Source: Streptomyces novaecaesareae
GTDB taxonomy: Bacteria; Actinomycetota; Actinomycetes; Streptomycetales; Streptomycetaceae
Direction of reading: 5' to 3'
DNA: 64,000 nucleotides
Assembly: GCF_000716875.1 (NCBI RefSeq)
Contig: NZ_JNWQ01000044.1
Location: 1 to 64,000 of the forward strand
This document shows positions 38,288 to 47,599 of this stretch, piece after piece. The notes under the pieces were generated by a model, which saw nothing but the letters and a program-made list of their open reading frames with translations, searched no databases and had not been told where the DNA came from. Numbering within the stretch: position 1 is the stretch's first letter; the number at the start of each line of letters is the position of its first letter. A program made the translations under genes and the position numbers.

Positions 38288-39865
38288 TCAGTGGAAGAAG
38301 TGCCGCGCGCCGGTGAAGTACATGGTCACGCCCGCCTCGGCGGCCGCCGCGACGACCTCCTCGTCGCGGATCGAACCGCCGGGCTGGACGATGGCCCGGA
38401 CCCCGGCCGCGATCAGGATCGCCGGGCCGTCCGCGAACGGGAAGAACGCGTCCGAGGCCGCGTACGCGCCCTTGGCCCGCTCCCCGGCCCGCTCGACCGC
38501 GAGCTTGCAGGAGTCGACCCGGTTGACCTGGCCCATGCCGACGCCGACCGAGGCGCCGTCCTTGGCCAGCAGGATCGCGTTGGACTTGACGGCCCGGCAG
38601 GCCCGCCAGGCGAAGGCCAGCTCGGCCAGATCGGCCTCGGAGAGCGCCTCACCGGTGGCGAGCGTCCAGTTCGCCGGGTCGTCGCCCTCGGCGTGCACCC
38701 GGTCCGCGTCCTGCAGCAGCACGCCGCCGGAGATCGGGCGCACCTCCTGGCGGTTGGCCGGGGCCTCGGGGGCGAGCAGCACCCGCAGGTTCTTCTTGCG
38801 GGTCAGCACCTCCAGGGCGCCCTCCTCGTAGCCGGGGGCCACGACGACCTCGGTGAAGATCGGGGCGATCTGCTCGGCCAGCGCGACGGTGACCGGGCGG
38901 TTGACGGCGATCACGCCGCCGTACGCGGAGACCGGGTCGCACTCGTGCGCCTTGCGGTGCGCCTCGGCGACGTCGGCGCCGGTCGCGATGCCGCACGGGT
39001 TGGCGTGCTTGATGATCGCGACGGCCGGCTCGGCGTGGTCGTACGCGGCGCGGCGGGCGGCGTCGGTGTCGACGTAGTTGTTGTACGACATCTCCTTGCC
39101 GTGCAGCTGCTGCGCGCCGGCCAGGCCGCCGGTGCCGTCGCTGTACAGCGCGGCGCCCTGGTGCGGGTTCTCGCCGTAGCGCAGCACGTTCTGCCGCTCC
39201 CAGGTTGCGCCCAGGAACTCGGGGAAGCTCGCGTCGCTCGGCGCGTAGCCGGCCTCGAACCAGGAGGCCACGGCCACGTCGTAGGCGGCGGTGTGGGCGA
39301 ACGCGGCACCGGCCAGGCGCTTGCGGGTGGCCAGGTCGAAGCCGCCCTCACGGACGGCCGTCAGCACGTCGCCGTAGCGGGCCGGGTCGACCACGACGGC
39401 CACCGAGGGGTGGTTCTTGGCGGCGGCGCGGACCATGCTCGGGCCGCCGATGTCGATCTGCTCGACGCACTCGTCCGGGGTGGCGCCGGAGGCGACGGTG
39501 GCCTTGAACGGGTAGAGGTTCACCACGACCAGGTCGAAGGGCTCGACGCCCAGCTCGGCCAGCTGCGCGCGGTGCGACTCCAGGCGCAGGTCGGCCAGCA
39601 CGCCGGCGTGCACGCGGGGGTGCAGGGTCTTCACCCGCCCGTCCAGGCACTCCGGGAAGCCGGTCAGCTCGGAGACCTCGGTGACCGGGACGCCGGCGGC
39701 GGCGATCCGGCCGGCGGTGGAGCCGGTGGAGACGATGGCGACACCGGCGGCGTGCAGGCCCTGGGCCAGCTCCTCCAGACCGGTCTTGTCGTACACGCTG
39801 ATCAGCGCACGACGGATCGGACGGATGTTCTCCGAAACGGGGGGCGTGGTGGAGCTGGCACTCAT
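38288..39865 (-). CDS. purH: Bifunctional AICAR transformylase / IMP cyclohydrolase
   Basis: 525-residue enzyme for the last two steps of IMP synthesis. The N-terminal MGS-like cyclohydrolase domain (to about residue 200) includes [13 protein letters not shown] and [10 protein letters not shown]. The C-terminal transformylase domain includes [12 protein letters not shown], the catalytic KHANPCG, and ends DAFFPFADG and [12 protein letters not shown] 39865 forms an ATGA overlap with the purN stop (39862-39865), which decides the start over the ATG four codons upstream. It uses 10-formyl-THF from FolD. Last gene of purN-purH. Confidence 0.97.
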   Translation of the reverse strand: MSASSTTPPVSENIRPIRRALISVYDKTGLEELAQGLHAAGVAIVSTGSTAGRIAAAGVPVTEVSELTGFPECLDGRVKTLHPRVHAGVLADLRLESHRAQLAELGVEPFDLVVVNLYPFKATVASGATPDECVEQIDIGGPSMVRAAAKNHPSVAVVVDPARYGDVLTAVREGGFDLATRKRLAGAAFAHTAAYDVAVASWFEAGYAPSDASFPEFLGATWERQNVLRYGENPHQGAALYSDGTGGLAGAQQLHGKEMSYNNYVDTDAARRAAYDHAEPAVAIIKHANPCGIATGADVAEAHRKAHECDPVSAYGGVIAVNRPVTVALAEQIAPIFTEVVVAPGYEEGALEVLTRKKNLRVLLAPEAPANRQEVRPISGGVLLQDADRVHAEGDDPANWTLATGEALSEADLAELAFAWRACRAVKSNAILLAKDGASVGVGMGQVNRVDSCKLAVERAGERAKGAYAASDAFFPFADGPAILIAAGVRAIVQPGGSIRDEEVVAAAAEAGVTMYFTGARHFFH

Positions 39866-40521
39866 GCCGGGATCCATACCTTTCGGTCCTCGATGCGGTG
39901 ACCTTCGCGGGCCAGTCGGCCCACGACGTCGACGAGCAGCTTGCGCTCGACAGTCTTGATGCGCTCGTGCAGCGCTTCGCCGCCATCGGCGTGGTCGGCG
40001 TCGACGACCTCGACGACGCCCTGCGCGATGATCGGCCCGGTGTCCACGCCGGCGTCGACCAGGTGGACGGTGCAGCCGGTGACCTTCACGCCGTACGCGA
40101 GCGCGTCGGTGACGCCGTGGGCACCGGGGAAGGACGGCAGCAGTGCGGGGTGGGTGTTGACGATCCGCCCGGCGAAGGCGGCGATGAACTCGGGGCCGAG
40201 GATCTTCATGAAACCGGCCGTGACCACCAGGTCCGGCTCGTACTCGGCGACCGAGGCGGTCAGCGCGCGGTCCCAGGCGGCGCGGTCCCGGTGGTCCTTC
40301 ACCCGGTGCACGAAGGTCGGCAGGCCCGCCGTCACGGCGCGCTCCAGGCCGGCGATCCCGTCCCGGTCGGCGCCCACGGCGAGGATCTCGGCGCCGTACG
40401 CCGGGTCCGCGACGGCCTCGATCAGCGCCTGCAGGTTGGTGCCGGAGCCGGAGACCAGCACCACCAGGCGGGCCGGTCCGGGCGTACGGGGCGGGAAGTG
40501 CTGGGCGGGGGCGGCGGCCAC
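39862..40521 (-). CDS. purN: Phosphoribosylglycinamide formyltransferase
   Basis: 219-residue formyl-transferase of purine synthesis, which makes FGAR from GAR and 10-formyl-THF. The GAR-binding loop GSGTNLQAL, the catalytic [10 protein letters not shown] and the folate-site segment [11 protein letters not shown] are present. GTG 40521 is preferred because GGAG stands 9 bases upstream and the length then matches the family; GTG 40581 adds 20 residues without a ribosome site. It overlaps purH by four bases. Confidence 0.95.
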   Translation of the reverse strand: MAAAPAQHFPPRTPGPARLVVLVSGSGTNLQALIEAVADPAYGAEILAVGADRDGIAGLERAVTAGLPTFVHRVKDHRDRAAWDRALTASVAEYEPDLVVTAGFMKILGPEFIAAFAGRIVNTHPALLPSFPGAHGVTDALAYGVKVTGCTVHLVDAGVDTGPIIAQGVVEVVDADHADGGEALHERIKTVERKLLVDVVGRLAREGHRIEDRKVWIPA

Positions 40522-40898
40522 TGCGCGAGTCTCCGTAGGTCGGGCGCCGTCCGCTGGTACGTCCACCGGCGGTGGGGCCACTACGAACGGCAGGTCGAGC
40601 GAGGGGGAACACCAGGAGAACCCGCCGCGACGCGGGCCCCGGGAACCGATGTGAGCTGCTGACCGTCACCACGATAACGGCTGGTCGGACGGCCTCCGAA
40701 CCCTCCCGGTGGCGCTACGCGCGTAGTTGAGACGGGGATCTCTTCGGGCCCGCCGCACCGCAGTTGCACCCGCGGCCCACGGGCCCCACCGGGCTCTGGG
40801 CGCGGGCCGCCGATGGGCCGAGGAACGACTGCGGGATCATTGGGGAGCGCGGGAGACCGCGACGACCGAGTCCCGACCGACAAGGATTGGCTGAACCC

Positions 40899-41555
40899 AT
40901 GAGCAGCGGCGACGACACCGGCGAGCGCAACCCCTTCGCGCCGCCGCCGGCGGATGCCCCGGACCAGCCGTGGCAGCCGCGCAGCCCCTGGACCGGCGAG
41001 GGCCAGGACGGCACCGGCGGCCAGGGGGGCGAGCGCCCGCAGCTCCCGCCGCCGTGGGGCTCCGGCCAGGGGGACGGCCGTCCCGGCCAGCGGCCGCCGG
41101 CCCCGCAGCCGCCCCGGCTCGACCCCGCGAACCCGGCCCACCGCCGCGCCCGCAACGCCGCGCTGGCCGGGCCGTTCGCGCTGGTCTGCCTGTTCGCGGG
41201 CTTCCACTGGATCGCCCTGCTCGTCGGGGCGCTCGGCATCGTCTGGGGCATCGGCGCCCTGCGCAGCCCCCGGCCCACCTCCGCCCCCGCCGTGACCATC
41301 GGTTCGGCCGGCCCGGTCGGCCCGGCCCGGCCGGCTCCCGGGGCCGCGGCGCCGAACCCGCTCACCCCGGCCGCGCTCGCCGGGATCCTGACCGGCGCGA
41401 TGACCGTCGTGGTCGCCACCTCGGTGATCGGCCTCGGGTACCACTACCGCGACTACGTCACCTGCGTGCAGGACTCGCTGACCGCCGTCGGCGCCGAGAA
41501 CTGCGACCGGTACGCACCGCAGTGGTACGTGGACTTCACCGGGAACACCGAGTAG
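40899..41555 (+). CDS. DUF4190-like membrane protein
   Basis: 218-residue protein of unknown function. An acidic then Pro/Gly-rich cytoplasmic region fills residues 1-80; two hydrophobic segments follow (about 88-113 and 145-170) separated by an Ala/Pro-rich loop, and the C-terminal 40 residues carry two Cys (YVTCVQD, ENCDRYA), probably outside the membrane as a disulfide. The two-helix layout with a proline-rich lead resembles DUF4190 proteins of actinobacteria. ATG 40899 is preceded by AAGGA 12 bases upstream. It is convergent with the DUF6350 gene. Confidence 0.78.
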   Translation: MSSGDDTGERNPFAPPPADAPDQPWQPRSPWTGEGQDGTGGQGGERPQLPPPWGSGQGDGRPGQRPPAPQPPRLDPANPAHRRARNAALAGPFALVCLFAGFHWIALLVGALGIVWGIGALRSPRPTSAPAVTIGSAGPVGPARPAPGAAAPNPLTPAALAGILTGAMTVVVATSVIGLGYHYRDYVTCVQDSLTAVGAENCDRYAPQWYVDFTGNTE

Positions 41556-41595
41556 CCGCCGCACGCTCCCCCGGCGGCCCTCCGCCCGCCCTCCG

Positions 41596-43056
41596 TCAGT
41601 CGCTCGGATCCCCGGCGTCCGGGCCCCGGCCCGCGCGGAACGGCCCGGACAGCCGCAACACGAGGGTGTACGTACCGGCGCGCAGCGCCAGTGCGCTCCG
41701 GCGCGCCTGCCACCCGAGCCGGGCGTACGCGCCCCGGCCGTCCGCTGGTCCGAGCGTCGGCTGCCCGGCCGGGGCGAGCCCGCGGTGCCGTACCAGCAGG
41801 GCGCCCGGCACCGCCACCAGCGCGAGCCAGCCCGCCGCCGCCAGGCCCGTCCACCACGGCACCGGCCCCAGCCAGGCCATCCGCCCGCCCGCCAGCGCCC
41901 CACCCGACAACCAGCCCAGCAGGACCGCCCCCGCCCCGAGCGACAGCGCCGCCGCCAGGGCGGCCGTCGCCGTCGCGGCGGGCGACCAGGGCTCGGGCCC
42001 GAGCCCGTCCCCGCCCCCGACGGCCGGGCTCCGCAGACCCGCCGCCGCGCGGCCCAGCAGCGCCGCCGGCACCACGCCCGCCAGCAGCGGCAGCGCCAGC
42101 GCCGCCAGCCGCCACCCGCCCGGGCCGTCGGCCGGCAGCAGGGCGAACAGCGGGAACTCCGGCACCGGGCCCAGCACGGCACCGCCCGGCGACACCACCG
42201 TCCCGGTCCCCACCACGAACCCGGGGCCCAGGGCGTACGCCGCGCCCCACAGCACCGCGTTCGGCAGCAGCACCAGCGCGAGCAGCAGCAGCCCCAGCAG
42301 CGCGGCCGGCCCGCGCCCGAGCAGTGCCATCCCGCGCCCGCCGCCGGTCACCGCGTCCGACAGCGCCGACACCACCACCAGCAGCCCGCCCGCCGCGACC
42401 AGCCCGGCCCCGGCCGCCAGCGCCGCGGCCCGCACCACCGGCGCACCGCCGGCCGGCCGGTACGGCGGCGGGAGGCGGTCCAGCGGGGAGGCGGCCGGCT
42501 CGTCGACCCCCGGGGACTCCGCCGAGCGGACCCCGGCGGCCGTCGCCAGGGCCGCCACCAGCGCCACCACCAGCACATCCAGCAGCACCCTGCTGCGGAA
42601 CAGCCCACCCGCACAGTGCAGCGCCACCACGACGGCCACCGCGCAGTAGCCCGCCCACAGCGCCACCGGGCCGCCCCAGCGCGAACGCAGCCCGCGCCGT
42701 GCCGCCACCCCGGCGCCCGCCCGGTGGAGCCGGACCACGGCCAGGGCACCGAACAGCAGCGGAGTGACGGTCAGCGGGGCGTCCGCGTCCCCGCGCAGCA
42801 CCGGCGCGCCGTGCCCGAGCAGCCAGAGCACCCCCGCCAACCGGGTGGCGGCGGCCGCACCGTCGTCCGCGTACGGCGTCACCACCCAGAGCCCGAGCAC
42901 TGGCACCCCGACCACCGCAAGCCCGACCAGCGCCGCCCGTACACCCGCCAACAGGTCGGCCAGCGCGGGGCGTCCGCCCAATTCGCCCGGCGCCTCCAGG
43001 ATCGGACGGCCCATCAGCTGCGTCATGCGCCTCATGGTGCCAAGGCGACTCGCCAT
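41596..43056 (-). CDS. DUF6350 family membrane protein (PerM-like)
   Basis: 486-residue very hydrophobic protein with about 10-11 transmembrane helices, loops rich in Gly, Pro and Arg and a short Arg-rich cytoplasmic C-terminus. The pattern (first helix ALVGLAVVGVPVLGLWVVT; RLAGVLWLLGHGAPV) matches the actinobacterial DUF6350 family, which includes mycobacterial PerM, linked to cell division and divisome stability. The ATG at 43056 is one of several clustered start codons (also 43035, 43026, 43014) and the true one is uncertain; similarity begins near MTQLMGRP at 43026. It is divergent from the LuxR/sigma-like regulator. Confidence 0.8.
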   Translation of the reverse strand: MASRLGTMRRMTQLMGRPILEAPGELGGRPALADLLAGVRAALVGLAVVGVPVLGLWVVTPYADDGAAAATRLAGVLWLLGHGAPVLRGDADAPLTVTPLLFGALAVVRLHRAGAGVAARRGLRSRWGGPVALWAGYCAVAVVVALHCAGGLFRSRVLLDVLVVALVAALATAAGVRSAESPGVDEPAASPLDRLPPPYRPAGGAPVVRAAALAAGAGLVAAGGLLVVVSALSDAVTGGGRGMALLGRGPAALLGLLLLALVLLPNAVLWGAAYALGPGFVVGTGTVVSPGGAVLGPVPEFPLFALLPADGPGGWRLAALALPLLAGVVPAALLGRAAAGLRSPAVGGGDGLGPEPWSPAATATAALAAALSLGAGAVLLGWLSGGALAGGRMAWLGPVPWWTGLAAAGWLALVAVPGALLVRHRGLAPAGQPTLGPADGRGAYARLGWQARRSALALRAGTYTLVLRLSGPFRAGRGPDAGDPSD

Positions 43057-43158
43057 GCTCCGTGAAGCGGCAAACCGCCGCCGTGTCCCAGATTATTGGC
43101 TTATGCGCATTTTCAGACCCTGCCCCCAAGCCGCCGGCGCCCCGGCCCGGAGCGTCTG

Positions 43159-45156
43159 ATGGCCACGCCGCCCACCGCCGACTCCCCCACGGCCGGCTCC
43201 CCCACCCCCAAGTGCCACCGCACCCCCGCCCACGCCGACCACGCCGACCGCGCCGACCGCGCCGACCGCGACGCGGCCCACCTGCTGCGGAAACTGACCC
43301 CCCGTGAGGCCCAGGCTCTCGCCCACCTCGCCGCCGGGCACGACCTCCCGCACACCGCCGCCGCCCTCGGCATCACCCCCGCCACCGCCCGCAGCTACCT
43401 CAGCCGCGCCATGCGCAAGCTCGGCACACCCACCGAGGCCGACGCCGTCACCCTCGCCGCGGGCACCCTGCCGCACCCGCCGGCCGCCACGGTGGTGAAC
43501 TTCGTCGGCCTCACCCCGGCCTCCCTCGGACCCGCCGCAGCCGACGGCCGACGGGCGACCGCCCCCGACAGCGGGTCCGTACGAGCGGACGGGGCGCAGG
43601 CCGACAGCGGGCGCGGGCAGGCGGCGCCCAGCCCTGCGGACTCGGCCGAGCACGACGGCGGGCCGCAGGCCGCCCCGACCGCGCGCAGGAGGCGGCGCCG
43701 CTCGGCTGCTGCCAGGGACGACGCACCGGCCCGGGCGGCGGACGACGACACGGCGGGCGGGGCTCAGGCCTCCCCCGCCACGAACGGGAAACGGCGCTCC
43801 CCCGGCCCCGGGCGCGCGCTTCCCCCCGACGGAGGACGCCCGCAGGCGGGCCATGCGGGCGGGGTGGAGCGTGGCGACGTGGCTGCGGAGGAACGGGCCG
43901 CCACCATGGCGGAGGGGTCGCAGCACTCCTCCGGCGGTGGGCGGGCGCAGGTGACGCCCGCGGGCACGGAGGCGCGTGGCGACACGGCGCCTGCGGCCCC
44001 GGATTCCACGACGGAGAGCGGGAGTCGGCAGCCCGCGGGCACGGAAGGGTACGGCACCATGGCGCAGCTGGCTCCGGCCGCACGAGCCGCAGGCGAGCGT
44101 CACGAGTCGGCGCCCCCGGCCCCGGCCGGCCGCCCGGCGGGAAGTTTCGAGGAGCTGTACGAGTCGGCGCACACCCGTCTGGTGCAGCAGGTGTTCCTGC
44201 TGACCGCCTGCCGGCACCGGGCGGTGCACTGCGTGCGGCTGGCGTTCGGGGAGGCCCGGCGGGGCTGGCGGGCGGTGGCCGGGTCGGGGGATCCGGAGGG
44301 GTGGGTGCGGGTGCGGGCGTGCGAGTTGGCGCTGTCGCCGTGGCACCGGGCCGGGCCACGGCGGGCGCACGCGTGGGGTCTTCCGCACCGGCGGATCAAG
44401 GTGCGGCCGGCGGACGAGGCGCAGGCGGTGCTGCCGGACCACGACCGGCTGACCGACCGGGACCGGGCACTGCTGAAGGCCCTGCGGCGGTTGTCCCGGC
44501 CGCAGCGGCGGGCCCTGGTGCTGCACGACGGTCTTGGCCTGCCGGCGGCCGCGATCGCGGTGGAGGTGGAGTCGACGCGGGCGGCGGCCGAGGGCCGGGT
44601 GTGGACGGCCCGGGCCGCGCTGGCGCGGTCGGTGCCGGAGCTGGTGGGGCCCGATCCGGCGGCGCCGGGGTTCGCGGACGGGCTGAGCCGGCTGCTGCAC
44701 CGGGCGGCGGTGCGCGGCTGCCCGGAGCCGCACCGGGCGCCGGTGCCGGTGCTGCGGGCCCGGCACCGGTTGTGGACGGCGAGCCGGACGGGCGCGGCGG
44801 CACTGCTGACGGCGGCGGTGGGCGGGGCGACGCTGGCGACGCTGGCGGGGGTGCGGCCGGCGGTGGTGTTCGGGCCGCCGGCCCCGCCGCCGCCCTCGCT
44901 GTGCCTGCCCGCGGCCGAGACGGAGGAGCCGGCCGTACCGCTGGCGCCGGGCGGCGCGCCGAGCGGCATCACCAGCCTGTGGTGCAGCCCGGCACCGGGG
45001 CTGGAGGCGGTGCTGGTGGAGCCGCACGCGCAGGCGGTCGCCCGGTGGGAGCTGCCGCCGGCGGCGCGGGGCGCGGGCGCCCCGCCGCCGCAGGGGCCGA
45101 CGGTCTGCCGGATGTGGTCGCCGCTGCCCTGCACGACGGGGCCCAAGGGACACTGA
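43159..45156 (+). CDS. LuxR-HTH / sigma-like membrane-anchored regulator
   Basis: 665-residue multidomain protein. Residues 46-100 form a LuxR-type HTH (LTPREAQALAHLAAGHDL, ITPATARSYLSRAMRKLGT). Residues about 105-325 are a low-complexity Ala/Gly/Ser/Arg linker. Residues about 328-520 resemble an ECF sigma-70 protein: region 2-like FEELYESAHTRLVQQVFLLT and region 4-like LRRLSRPQRRALVLHDGLG. One transmembrane helix (TGAAALLTAAVGGATLATLA, about 555-575) leads to an external Pro-rich, Cys-containing tail. ATG 43159 has GGAG 6 bases upstream; an earlier ATG at 43096 has none. A membrane-tethered transcription factor is inferred; whether the sigma part binds polymerase is unknown. Confidence 0.8.
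   Translation: MATPPTADSPTAGSPTPKCHRTPAHADHADRADRADRDAAHLLRKLTPREAQALAHLAAGHDLPHTAAALGITPATARSYLSRAMRKLGTPTEADAVTLAAGTLPHPPAATVVNFVGLTPASLGPAAADGRRATAPDSGSVRADGAQADSGRGQAAPSPADSAEHDGGPQAAPTARRRRRRSAAARDDAPARAADDDTAGGAQASPATNGKRRSPGPGRALPPDGGRPQAGHAGGVERGDVAAEERAATMAEGSQHSSGGGRAQVTPAGTEARGDTAPAAPDSTTESGSRQPAGTEGYGTMAQLAPAARAAGERHESAPPAPAGRPAGSFEELYESAHTRLVQQVFLLTACRHRAVHCVRLAFGEARRGWRAVAGSGDPEGWVRVRACELALSPWHRAGPRRAHAWGLPHRRIKVRPADEAQAVLPDHDRLTDRDRALLKALRRLSRPQRRALVLHDGLGLPAAAIAVEVESTRAAAEGRVWTARAALARSVPELVGPDPAAPGFADGLSRLLHRAAVRGCPEPHRAPVPVLRARHRLWTASRTGAAALLTAAVGGATLATLAGVRPAVVFGPPAPPPPSLCLPAAETEEPAVPLAPGGAPSGITSLWCSPAPGLEAVLVEPHAQAVARWELPPAARGAGAPPPQGPTVCRMWSPLPCTTGPKGH
43231..43266 (+). 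repeat. Four 9-bp coding tandem repeats
   Basis: Units cacgccgac, cacgccgac, cgcgccgac and cgcgccgac encode HAD-HAD-RAD-RAD just before the LuxR HTH of the regulator. This is a likely site of copy-number variation. Confidence 0.7.
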
Positions 45157-45164
45157 AAGAGCGA

Positions 45165-45196
45165 GAGCGCCCCCGCCCGGAGGGGCGGGGGCGCTC
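45165..45196. terminator. Bidirectional terminator between the regulator and sucD
   Basis: Arms 45165-45178 (gagcgcccccgccc) and 45183-45196 are exact complements with a GGAG loop, between convergent genes. Confidence 0.9.
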
Positions 45197-45215
45197 GTCA
45201 TGCGCGGGGCGGGGA

Positions 45216-46106
45216 TCAGGCCTTGGCGGCGATGATCTCGCGGGCCAGGCGGGCGGTCTCGGACGGCGTCTTGCCGACCTTGACACCGGCGGCCTCAAGG
45301 GCCTCCTTCTTCGCCTGGGCGGTGCCCGAGGAGCCGGAGACGATGGCGCCGGCGTGGCCCATGGTCTTGCCCTCGGGGGCGGTGAAGCCCGCGACGTAGC
45401 CGACGACCGGCTTGGTGACGTGCTCGGCGATGTAGGCCGCGGCACGCTCCTCGGCGTCGCCACCGATCTCACCGATCATGACGATGATCTCGGTCTCCGG
45501 GTCCTCCTGGAAGGCCTTGAGGGCGTCGATGTGGGTGGTCCCGATGACCGGGTCACCGCCGATGCCCACGGCCGAGGAGAAGCCGATGTCGCGCAGCTCG
45601 TACATGAGCTGGTAGGTCAGGGTGCCCGACTTCGAGACCAGACCGATCTTGCCGGCGGCGGTGATGTCGGCCGGGATGATGCCGGCGTTCGACTGTCCGG
45701 GGCTGATCAGGCCGGGGCAGTTCGGGCCGATGATCCGGGTCTTGTTGCCCTTCGAACCGGCGTAGGCCCAGAAGGCGGCGGTGTCGTGCACCGGGACGCC
45801 CTCGGTGATGACGACGGCCAGGCCGATCTCGGCGTCGATGGCCTCGATGACGGCGGCCTTGGTGAACGCCGGCGGCACGAAGAGGACGGAGACGTCGGCC
45901 CCGGTCTTCTCCATCGCCTCGGCGACGGAGCCGAAGACCGGGATCTCGGTGCCGTCGACGTCGACCGTGGTGCCGGCCTTGCGCGGGTTGACACCGCCGA
46001 CGATCTGGGTGCCGGAGGCGAGCATGCGGCGGGTGTGCTTCATGCCCTCGGCGCCGGTCATGCCCTGGACGATGACCTTGCTGTCCTTGGTAAGGAAGAT
46101 AGCCAT
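45216..46106 (-). CDS. sucD: Succinate--CoA ligase subunit alpha
   Basis: 296-residue CoA-binding subunit of succinyl-CoA synthetase, which makes ATP or GTP from succinyl-CoA in the TCA cycle. The CoA-binding Rossmann segment [11 protein letters not shown] starts the protein, the [11 protein letters not shown] loop follows, and the phosphorylated active-site His is in [12 protein letters not shown] at about residue 245. The length is standard. It follows sucC by 18 bases with a ribosome site in the gap. Confidence 0.97.
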   Translation of the reverse strand: MAIFLTKDSKVIVQGMTGAEGMKHTRRMLASGTQIVGGVNPRKAGTTVDVDGTEIPVFGSVAEAMEKTGADVSVLFVPPAFTKAAVIEAIDAEIGLAVVITEGVPVHDTAAFWAYAGSKGNKTRIIGPNCPGLISPGQSNAGIIPADITAAGKIGLVSKSGTLTYQLMYELRDIGFSSAVGIGGDPVIGTTHIDALKAFQEDPETEIIVMIGEIGGDAEERAAAYIAEHVTKPVVGYVAGFTAPEGKTMGHAGAIVSGSSGTAQAKKEALEAAGVKVGKTPSETARLAREIIAAKA

Positions 46107-46124
46107 GGTGTTAAGTCCCCTTCC

Positions 46125-47297
46125 TTACTTGTTGGCCAGCTCGGCGGCGCGGTCAGCGGCGCCGTCCATGGTGTCCACGCGCTGGACCAGCGGGTGGTTG
46201 GCGTCGTCGAGGATCTTGCGACCCAGCTCCGCGTTGTTGCCGTCCAGGCGGACGACGAGCGGCTTGGTGACGTTCTCGCCCTTGCTCGCGAGGAGCTCCA
46301 GGGCCTGCACGATGCCGTTGGCGACCGCGTCGCACGCGGTGATGCCGCCGAAGACGTTGACGAAGACCGACTTGACGTCGGGGTCGCCCAGGATGATCTC
46401 CAGGCCGTTCGCCATGACCTCGGCGGAGGCGCCGCCACCGATGTCGAGGAAGTTGGCGGGCTTGACGCCGCCGTGGCTCTCGCCCGCGTAGGCGACCACG
46501 TCGAGGGTGCTCATGACGAGACCCGCGCCGTTGCCGATGATGCCGACCTGGCCGTCGAGCTTGACGTAGTTCAGGCCCTTGGCCTTGGCGGCGGCCTCCA
46601 GCGGGTTGGCCGCGGCCTTGTCCTCCAGGGCCTCGTGCTCGGCCTGGCGGAACTCGGCGTTCTCGTCCAGGGAGACCTTGCCGTCGAGCGCGATGATCTT
46701 GCCGTCACCGGACTTGATCAGCGGGTTGACCTCGACGAGGAGGGCGTCCTCCTTGATGAAGACGGTCCACAGCTTCTGCAGGACCTCGGCGACCTGGTCG
46801 GCGACCTCGGCCGGGAACTTCGCCGCGGCGACGATCTCGGCGGCCTTCTCCGGGGTGCAGCCCTCGTTGGCGTCGACCGGGATCTTGGCGAGCGCGTCGG
46901 GGTTCTCCTCGGCGACGACCTCGATCTCCACGCCGCCCTCGACGCTGGCCATGGCCAGGAAGGTGCGGTTGGTGCGGTCCAGCAGGAACGAGACGTAGTA
47001 CTCGTCCTTGATGTCGGCGGTCTGGGCGAGCATCACCTTGTGAACGGTGTGGCCCTTGATGTCCATGCCGAGGATCTGCTCGGCCTTGACGACGGCGTCG
47101 GCCGGGTCGGCGGCGAGCTTCACGCCACCGGCCTTGCCACGGCCACCCACCTTCACCTGAGCCTTGACGACGGCGCGGCCGCCGAAGCGCTCCGCGATGG
47201 CGGCAGCGTCTGCGGCGGTCTCGATGACATCGCCGTCAAGCACGGGCACGCCGTGCTTGGCGAAGAGGTCCCTCGCCTGGTACTCGAACAGGTCCAC
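46125..47297 (-). CDS. sucC: ADP-forming succinate--CoA ligase subunit beta
   Basis: 390-residue ATP-grasp subunit. [18 protein letters not shown] is the family N-terminus, [17 protein letters not shown] the nucleotide-binding loop, LVEVNPLI the metal-binding strand and [12 protein letters not shown] with FGGIT near the C-terminus the power-helix and ligase-CoA region. GTG 47297 is chosen because AAGGA is 7 bases upstream and family similarity starts exactly there; the open frame extends to 47429. First gene of sucCD. Confidence 0.97.
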   Translation of the reverse strand: MDLFEYQARDLFAKHGVPVLDGDVIETAADAAAIAERFGGRAVVKAQVKVGGRGKAGGVKLAADPADAVVKAEQILGMDIKGHTVHKVMLAQTADIKDEYYVSFLLDRTNRTFLAMASVEGGVEIEVVAEENPDALAKIPVDANEGCTPEKAAEIVAAAKFPAEVADQVAEVLQKLWTVFIKEDALLVEVNPLIKSGDGKIIALDGKVSLDENAEFRQAEHEALEDKAAANPLEAAAKAKGLNYVKLDGQVGIIGNGAGLVMSTLDVVAYAGESHGGVKPANFLDIGGGASAEVMANGLEIILGDPDVKSVFVNVFGGITACDAVANGIVQALELLASKGENVTKPLVVRLDGNNAELGRKILDDANHPLVQRVDTMDGAADRAAELANK

Positions 47298-47599
47298 GTG
47301 TTTGTCCTTGTTCGTGGTCGCGGATTGTGTCTCTACGAGCGTGCCACGGCAGGATCTTCGCTGCGGGTCGTCGGGGCGGTGCGGGTACGCAGAGATACGG
47401 CCTTGCGGCCCACACAGCCACGGGCGCACACGTCAATCAACACGCGCGTCACGTCCGTCTGGCAGGTTATCCCCGTGGGACGGGCGTGTTCCGCCCGGGG
47501 CCTGCCCGTCTTGGGTGAGAACCGTCACAGAATGCCCCTGGCCTCCGGGCGAACGTCCGATCCACCGATCGGGTGAATTGACCCTTCCGGGTGAGACCG
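47298..47599. other. sucCD upstream region with a terminator hairpin and repeated motif
   Basis: This 302-base gap contains the terminator of the upstream VWA operon (47461-47506) and the sucC promoter region. The motif GGGTGAGA(A)CCGTCACA occurs twice, at 47513-47529 and 47589-47604, the second crossing the VWA stop codon; each copy has GTGA/TCAC ends. No clear -35/-10 pair could be fixed. Confidence 0.5.
47461..47506 (-). terminator. Compound hairpin ending the MoxR-DUF5682-VWA operon
   Basis: Outer arms ggcagg (47461-47466) and cctgcc (47501-47506) enclose an inner stem cgggcg/cgcccg (47481-47486, 47492-47497) with C and G runs that extend the pairing. It lies about 95-140 bases beyond the VWA stop in the transcription direction. 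Confidence 0.55.

Noticed and set aside
38286..38307. TGTCAGTG at the purH stop codon as another DNA-damage promoter
   Set aside because: Eight bases later the sequence is GCCGCG, not TANNNT, and no gene starts downstream on that strand.
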